Below, in pieces: positions 30,174 through 34,167 of a stretch of 34,167 nt of DNA. A program made the translations under genes and the position numbers. Every line of letters begins with the position of its first letter. Position 1 is the stretch's first letter. The notes beneath the pieces are model-generated. The model saw only the letters and a list, made by a program, of their open reading frames with translations, ran no database searches and was not told the DNA's origin. Source of the stretch: CAZAKZ01 sp964485695 (lineage in GTDB: Bacteria; Planctomycetota; JAFGQW01); assembly GCA_964485695.1 (NCBI GenBank), contig CAZAKZ010000053.1, positions 1 to 34,167 of the forward strand, in the 5' to 3' direction.

Positions 30174-32254
30174 CCGGGACAGTGAGAGTCGGCGTGTTCG
30201 TGTGCGACTGCGGCTCCAACATCGCCGGCATCGTGGACGTGCCCGAGGTGGTGGAATACGCCCGCGGTCTCGACCAGGTGGCGTTCGCGGATGAAGGCCG
30301 GTGGTCCTGCTCCGTGGATTACCTGTCCCGGCTGCAGGATCTGATCCGGGACCACGACCTGAACCGGGTGGTCATCGCCTCCTGCACCCCGAGGACCCAC
30401 GAGCCCCTGTTCAAGACCTCGGTGAGGGAGGCGGGGCTGAATCCCTATCTGTTGGAATTCGTGAGTATCCGGGAGCAGGTTTCCTGGGTGCACATGGGCG
30501 AGCCGAACGCCGCCACCCAGAAGGCCAAGGACCTGGTGAAGATGGGCGTGGCCAAGGCCGTGCTCCTGGAAGAAGGCCAGGAGATCCGGCTTCCCGTGAA
30601 GACCGAGTGCCTGATCATCGGCGGCGGCATGGCGGGCATGACGGCCGCTCTTCACGTCGCCGACCAGGGATTCCAGGCCGTCCTGGTGGAAAAGGCGCCC
30701 CGGCTCGGGGGGCTGCTGAACCGTGTTTCCACCGTGGCCTGCGACCACCGCGAGATGCCCGCCACAGAGGTGGTCCGGAGGACCGTGGAGCGCATCGAAA
30801 CGCATCCGAATGTAGCGGTCCACACCGCCACCGACATCGACTCCGTGGAGGGCTACATCGGAAACTACAAGGTCGCTCTGAAGCGCGGCGAATCCGTCGA
30901 GACCCTCGACATCTCCACCGTCATCGTGGCCACGGGCATGGAGGAGATCGAGCCGGTCGGATTCTACGACTACGGAGAGGACCCCCGGATCCTCACTCAG
31001 GTCCAGCTCGAGGATCGGATCCGGAACAGGGAGGTGGGGGGATCCCGCGACGTGGTCATGATCCTGTGCGTCGATTCCAAGAACGAGCGCCGGGGATGCT
31101 GCAACATCGGGTGTTTCGTCTCCGTCAAGAACGCCCTGATCCTGAAGGCCCAGGATCCGGATATCCGAGTCCACGTCCTCTACAGGGATCTGAGCATGCT
31201 CAAGGAGGAACAGACCCACCTGGAGGACGCAAAGCGGGCCGGTGTCCGGTTCATCCGGTTCCCGGACGACGGCTATCCCACCCTCGAGCGCAAGGGCGAC
31301 GACCTCGAGATCCGGGTCCACGACGTTCTCCTCGGCAAGGAGCTGACCGTTTCGGCTGACCTCGTGGTGCTGACTCCGGGATTCCAGGGCAGCGATACCG
31401 TGGACTCGATCAAGGGCCACCTCAAGGTCTCTGCCAACGCCGACGGATTCTTCCAGGAGGCCCACGTCAAGCTGGGGCCGCTGGATTTCTCCTCGGACGG
31501 CATCTCGCTGTGCGGGTGCGCCCGGTCCCCCAAGATGGTGAAGGAGAGCTGCGAGGAGGGCATGGGCGCGGCCATGCGGGCGTCCATTCCCATGAAGAGG
31601 GGATACATCGAGGCCGAGGGCATCGTGGCGGACGTGGATATCACGGATTGCAAGCTCTGCGGCCTCTGCGCCAAGAAGTGTCCCTACAGCGCCATCCGGG
31701 TGAACGACGACAAGGAACCCTCGGTGATCAAGGCCCTGTGCAAAGGGTGCGGCCTGTGCGTGGCCGACTGCCCCACGGATTCCATCACCCTCGTCCACTA
31801 CTCGGACGACCAGCTCCTGGCCCAGGTGGAGGCGGCCCTGGAGGAGGATCCCGGTGACAAGATCCTCGGTTTCGTCTGCCACTGGTGCGCCCTGGGCGGC
31901 GTGGACATGGCCGGGGTGAGCCGGCTCCAGTACCCGACCCACGCGCGCCTCATCCGCGTCATGTGTTCGGCGCGGGTGCCCATCAAGCTCGTGGAGCGCG
32001 CCTTCGACCTGGGCGTCGGGGGTGTGCTGGTTGCGGGGTGTGAGTTCCCTACCTGTCACTACATCACGGGTAACTACGCCTGCGAGACCCGGATGAAGCG
32101 CGCCCGAAAGAAGCTGGCCAAGAAGGGCCATGACCCGGACCGGCTCTGGAACATCTGGTGCTCGGCGGCGGACGGACCCAAGTTCGCAAACACCATGCGG
32201 GACATGGTGGATCAGCTCGGCCTCACGTGCGGGGTGAAGACGGATGGGAAGTAG
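30170..32254 (+). CDS. hdrA: HdrA-MvhD fusion (QmoB-like)
   Basis: 694 aa from ATG 30170 (GGGAGG upstream, ATGA overlap with the HdrA-like gene); the frame is open further upstream but only out of frame with real coding sequence. Order of parts: HdrA N-terminal domain (VGVFVCDCGSNIAGIVDV, SCTPRTHEPLF, NPYLLEFVSIREQ); FAD domain (IIGGGMAGMTAA, 149-160); MILCVDSKNERRGCCNIGCF; two [4Fe-4S] motifs (C494, C497, C500, C504; C524, C527, C530, C534); and a C-terminal MvhD domain with the [2Fe-2S] cysteines C570, C573, C599, C624 and C629 (FVCHWCALGG, VMCSARV, VAGCEFPTCHYITGN). MvhD normally connects HdrA to a hydrogenase or dehydrogenase. Here it would hand electrons to the HdrC-GltD protein. The TFPTNDC signature is missing, so the two HdrA halves of the operon are complementary. 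Confidence 0.94.
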   Translation: MTGTVRVGVFVCDCGSNIAGIVDVPEVVEYARGLDQVAFADEGRWSCSVDYLSRLQDLIRDHDLNRVVIASCTPRTHEPLFKTSVREAGLNPYLLEFVSIREQVSWVHMGEPNAATQKAKDLVKMGVAKAVLLEEGQEIRLPVKTECLIIGGGMAGMTAALHVADQGFQAVLVEKAPRLGGLLNRVSTVACDHREMPATEVVRRTVERIETHPNVAVHTATDIDSVEGYIGNYKVALKRGESVETLDISTVIVATGMEEIEPVGFYDYGEDPRILTQVQLEDRIRNREVGGSRDVVMILCVDSKNERRGCCNIGCFVSVKNALILKAQDPDIRVHVLYRDLSMLKEEQTHLEDAKRAGVRFIRFPDDGYPTLERKGDDLEIRVHDVLLGKELTVSADLVVLTPGFQGSDTVDSIKGHLKVSANADGFFQEAHVKLGPLDFSSDGISLCGCARSPKMVKESCEEGMGAAMRASIPMKRGYIEAEGIVADVDITDCKLCGLCAKKCPYSAIRVNDDKEPSVIKALCKGCGLCVADCPTDSITLVHYSDDQLLAQVEAALEEDPGDKILGFVCHWCALGGVDMAGVSRLQYPTHARLIRVMCSARVPIKLVERAFDLGVGGVLVAGCEFPTCHYITGNYACETRMKRARKKLAKKGHDPDRLWNIWCSAADGPKFANTMRDMVDQLGLTCGVKTDGK

Positions 32255-34001
32255 AACGACGCTCCCGGGGTCCTTCGGCGACGTCCGCATGTTCAGGACC
32301 TGCGAGCAGTGCGGGCGCTGCAGCTCCGCCTGCCCCCTCACCGGCGTGGATGCGTTCAACATCCGCCGGATCCTCCGCCACGTGGAGCTGGGACTCATCG
32401 ACGACGTCGCCGGCACCCCGATGCCGTGGTCCTGCACCACGTGCGGCCGCTGCGAGTCCGCTTGCCCGAACGGCATCGCCATCCTGGATATCCTCAGGCG
32501 CCTCAGAGTCCTGGCCCCGGAGGGCCTCGCCCCGGAAGGGCCGCCCGCGTGCGTGAAGGCCTGTCCGGGCGGCATCGACATTCCTGGATATCTCCGGCAC
32601 ATTGCCCGGGGGGAAGCACACAAGGCGTACGAGGTGATCCTGGAGAGCGTGCCCTTCCCGGGCGTCCTGGGCCGGGTCTGCACGCGGCCCTGCGAGGCCG
32701 GGTGCCGGCGGAGCGAGGTCAACGAGGCCGTGGCCATCTGCGCCCTGAAGCGTCATGCGGCGGACAGGGCGGGGGAGGTTTCCGACGAGGCCCTGGCCGT
32801 GAAGGAATCCACCGGCCGCAGGATAGCCGTGGTGGGGGCGGGCCCTGCCGGCCTGACCGCGGCGTTTTTTCTGAGAAAGAAGGGGCACGCCGTCACCGTG
32901 TTCGAGGCCCTGGACAAGCCGGGGGGCATGATGCGCTACGGCATTCCCCGCTACCGCCTGCCCGAGGACGTCCTGGACAGGGAGATCGACCGGGTTCTGA
33001 GCGTGGGCATCGACCTGAAGACAGGCGTGAAGCTGGGTGAAGACATCGACCTGGACCGACTGAAGGCGGATGGATTCGACGCCGTGTTCCTGGCCACGGG
33101 CCTGCAGCAGAGCAAGAAGATCCCCCTGGAAGGGATCGACCTGCAGGACGTCCGGTGGGGTGTAGAATTCCTGCGGGCGGTTTCCGGGGGTCGGACCGTG
33201 GAGGTGGGAGACCGGGTGGTGGTCGTGGGCGGCGGCGACGTGGCCGTGGCCGTGGCCCTCACCGCCTTCAGGCTCGGGGCCGGCTCGGTGACCCTGGCCT
33301 GCCTGGAGAGCCGCGAGGAAATGCCGGCCCACACCTGGGAGATCGAGGCCGCCCTGGAAGAGAATGTCCAGATCCTGCCCTCGTGGGGCCCGGAGCGCAT
33401 CCGCGGGGTGGAGGGCCGGGTCACGGGCATCGACCTGATCCAGTGTACGTCGGTGTTCGACGACCAGGGCGGATTCAATCCGACCTTCGGTGAGGCGCGA
33501 AAGTCCGTACCGGCCGACCAGGTCCTCCTGGCCGTGGGTCAATCCGCGGACCTCTCATTCAACGACGGTGCGGGGCTTACGGTGGAGCGGGACCTCGTGG
33601 TGGTAAAGGAGGAGACCGGGGAGACGACACTGCCGGGCGTCTTCGCCGGGGGCGAGATCGCCACCGGGCCGGGCGCCCTCATCGAGGCCGTGGCCGAGGG
33701 TAAGCGTATCGCCGCCGCTATCGATCGGTTCCTGGGCGGAGACGGGGTGGTGGAAACCCGTTGGGCCGAGAGAGCGGACACTGCCGCCTACGACGGCAAG
33801 CGGGACAAGGACTTCGCCGACTGCGCCCGGTGCAGACCGGCGGTGCTGCCCGTTGCCGAGCGCCACAGCGGATTCCCCGAGGTGGAGGGAGGCCTCGAGG
33901 ACGAGGAAGCGGTCCGGGAGGCGAGGCGGTGTCTGGAGTGCGACCTGGAGCAGCATCCGGAGCGGCTGATCCCCGAGCCGGGGGAGTCCGGGGAGGAATA
34001 G
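32244..34001 (+). CDS. HdrC-like iron-sulfur domain fused to a GltD-type NAD(P)H oxidoreductase
   Basis: 585 aa from ATG 32244, overlapping the previous gene by 11 bases. Residues 15-80 are HdrC-like, with two CxxCxxCxxxCP sites: C20, C23, C26, C30 (CEQCGRCSSACP) and C64, C67, C70, C74 (CTTCGRCESACP). From 100 on it is a GltD/NfnB-type protein: Fe-S domain cysteines C103, C107, C146, C150, C154, FAD loop VVGAGPAGL (196-204), FEALDKPGGMMRYGIPRYRLP, and nucleotide loop VVGGGDVAVAVA (327-338) followed by CLESREEMPA where NADPH-specific relatives carry RR. The glutamate at 355 favours NADH over NADPH (inference). A last cysteine pair is RCLECD. In Qmo the HdrC part is fused to a membrane quinone domain; here the partner is soluble. 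It probably lets NAD(P)H feed or drain the HdrA/MvhD complex. Confidence 0.92.
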   Translation: MGSRTTLPGSFGDVRMFRTCEQCGRCSSACPLTGVDAFNIRRILRHVELGLIDDVAGTPMPWSCTTCGRCESACPNGIAILDILRRLRVLAPEGLAPEGPPACVKACPGGIDIPGYLRHIARGEAHKAYEVILESVPFPGVLGRVCTRPCEAGCRRSEVNEAVAICALKRHAADRAGEVSDEALAVKESTGRRIAVVGAGPAGLTAAFFLRKKGHAVTVFEALDKPGGMMRYGIPRYRLPEDVLDREIDRVLSVGIDLKTGVKLGEDIDLDRLKADGFDAVFLATGLQQSKKIPLEGIDLQDVRWGVEFLRAVSGGRTVEVGDRVVVVGGGDVAVAVALTAFRLGAGSVTLACLESREEMPAHTWEIEAALEENVQILPSWGPERIRGVEGRVTGIDLIQCTSVFDDQGGFNPTFGEARKSVPADQVLLAVGQSADLSFNDGAGLTVERDLVVVKEETGETTLPGVFAGGEIATGPGALIEAVAEGKRIAAAIDRFLGGDGVVETRWAERADTAAYDGKRDKDFADCARCRPAVLPVAERHSGFPEVEGGLEDEEAVREARRCLECDLEQHPERLIPEPGESGEE

Positions 34002-34002
34002 T

Positions 34003-34167
34003 CATCCACCACCCGCATAGCGGGTGGCTTGAGGAAACCCCCTCGAAGGGGGCTCCCGGTGCACAACGCCGGGCACACACCGGATTTCATCCGCACTGGA
34101 TGAGTCAAATTTGACTCATTTTAAGGGGAAACCCCCAGCTCTGCTGGGGGACTCGTGAAGTTTGACA
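34003..34167 (+). mobile_element. run of hairpins, likely end of an IS200/IS605-type element or associated RNA
   Basis: Directly after the operon stop come at least six inverted repeats. CCACCCGC-ATA-GCGGGTGG (34009-34027) and CCCCCAGC-TCT-GCTGGGGG (34132-34150) are perfect 8-bp stems with 3-base loops. Between them are CCCCCT-CGA-AGGGGG (34038-34052), CCGGTG...CACCGG (34056-34083), CGGAT-TTC-ATCCG (34081-34093) and a 20-base perfect palindrome at 34100-34119 (ATGAGTCAAATTTGACTCAT). Short 8/3 stem-loops bracketing a segment are the usual ends of IS200/IS605 elements and REP units, and the string of stems also looks like a guide-type RNA (HEARO/omega-RNA-like). No transposase or iscB/tnpB gene is inside the window, so this may be a start cut off by the edge or a solo remnant. 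Some of the stems could also stop transcription of the operon. Confidence 0.45.

Noticed and set aside
30053..32737. Minus-strand open frame of 894 codons opposite the HdrA-MvhD gene
   Set aside because: Antisense to a fully conserved HdrA-MvhD protein; rich in His/Arg/Gly without motifs.
1..34167. CRISPR array, tRNA or rRNA genes
   Set aside because: No regularly spaced repeats and no cloverleaf or rRNA-like stretch was seen on either strand.

Overview
The window is a GC-rich bacterial segment with no rRNA, tRNA or CRISPR array that I can see. It reads like an anaerobic or microaerophilic member of the Planctomycetota or a relative. The reasons are a TIGR02999-type ECF sigma factor near a Ser/Thr kinase with a TPR-like tail, many large secreted proteins of unknown role (beta-propellers, an alpha-toroid, a GCPII-like peptidase, a heparinase-like lyase), rubrerythrin-based oxidative-stress defence, and a flavin/iron-sulfur (Hdr) operon. 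The taxonomic call is an inference from gene content.

Layout. 1-1513 (-): two tandem exported paralogs; the first runs off the window and the second has an in-frame stop just after its signal peptide. 1638-6715: a transmembrane Ser/Thr kinase (-), an exported unknown (+) and an ECF sigma factor (-). 6716-6958: a palindrome-rich spacer holding a duplicated copy of the neighbouring gene's 3' end. 6959-16398 (-): heparinase II/III-like lyase, rubrerythrin, a double-rubredoxin/NADH oxidoreductase fusion, a flippase-like membrane protein, an M28B peptidase and an alpha/alpha-toroid protein. 16610-19519 (+): a propeller fused to an HExxH metallopeptidase. 19554-23101 (-): a lipoprotein, a propeller-like exported protein related to the broken gene at 164-1513, and another exported or lipoprotein-like unknown. 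23170-24207 (+): a Gfo/Idh/MocA oxidoreductase lacking its NAD-binding N-terminus. 24373-24909 (+): a small exported unknown.

25226-34001 (+) is a compact, apparently complete eight-gene operon. In order it encodes an old-yellow-enzyme/dienoyl-CoA-reductase-like flavoprotein, an unknown 174-aa protein, a ferredoxin, a VOC (methylmalonyl-CoA-epimerase-like) protein, a second ferredoxin, an HdrA-like flavoprotein, an HdrA-MvhD fusion and an HdrC-GltD fusion. The last three match the subunit logic of Qmo (QmoA, QmoB, QmoC), except that the membrane quinone module of QmoC is replaced by a soluble NAD(P)H-oxidoreductase module. No HdrB/CCG protein is present. The most economical reading is a soluble, possibly electron-bifurcating complex that links NAD(P)H and ferredoxin to the OYE-like enzyme. 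That enzyme and the VOC protein both have altered active-site residues, so the substrate may not be that of the parent families. This operon is the best candidate here for an undescribed system.

The last 165 bases (34003-34167) are a dense run of hairpins with the look of an IS200/IS605-type end or its associated structured RNA. Three further nested palindromes (5993-6098, 6848-6947, 9831-9904) lie in intergenic gaps within 4 kb of one another.
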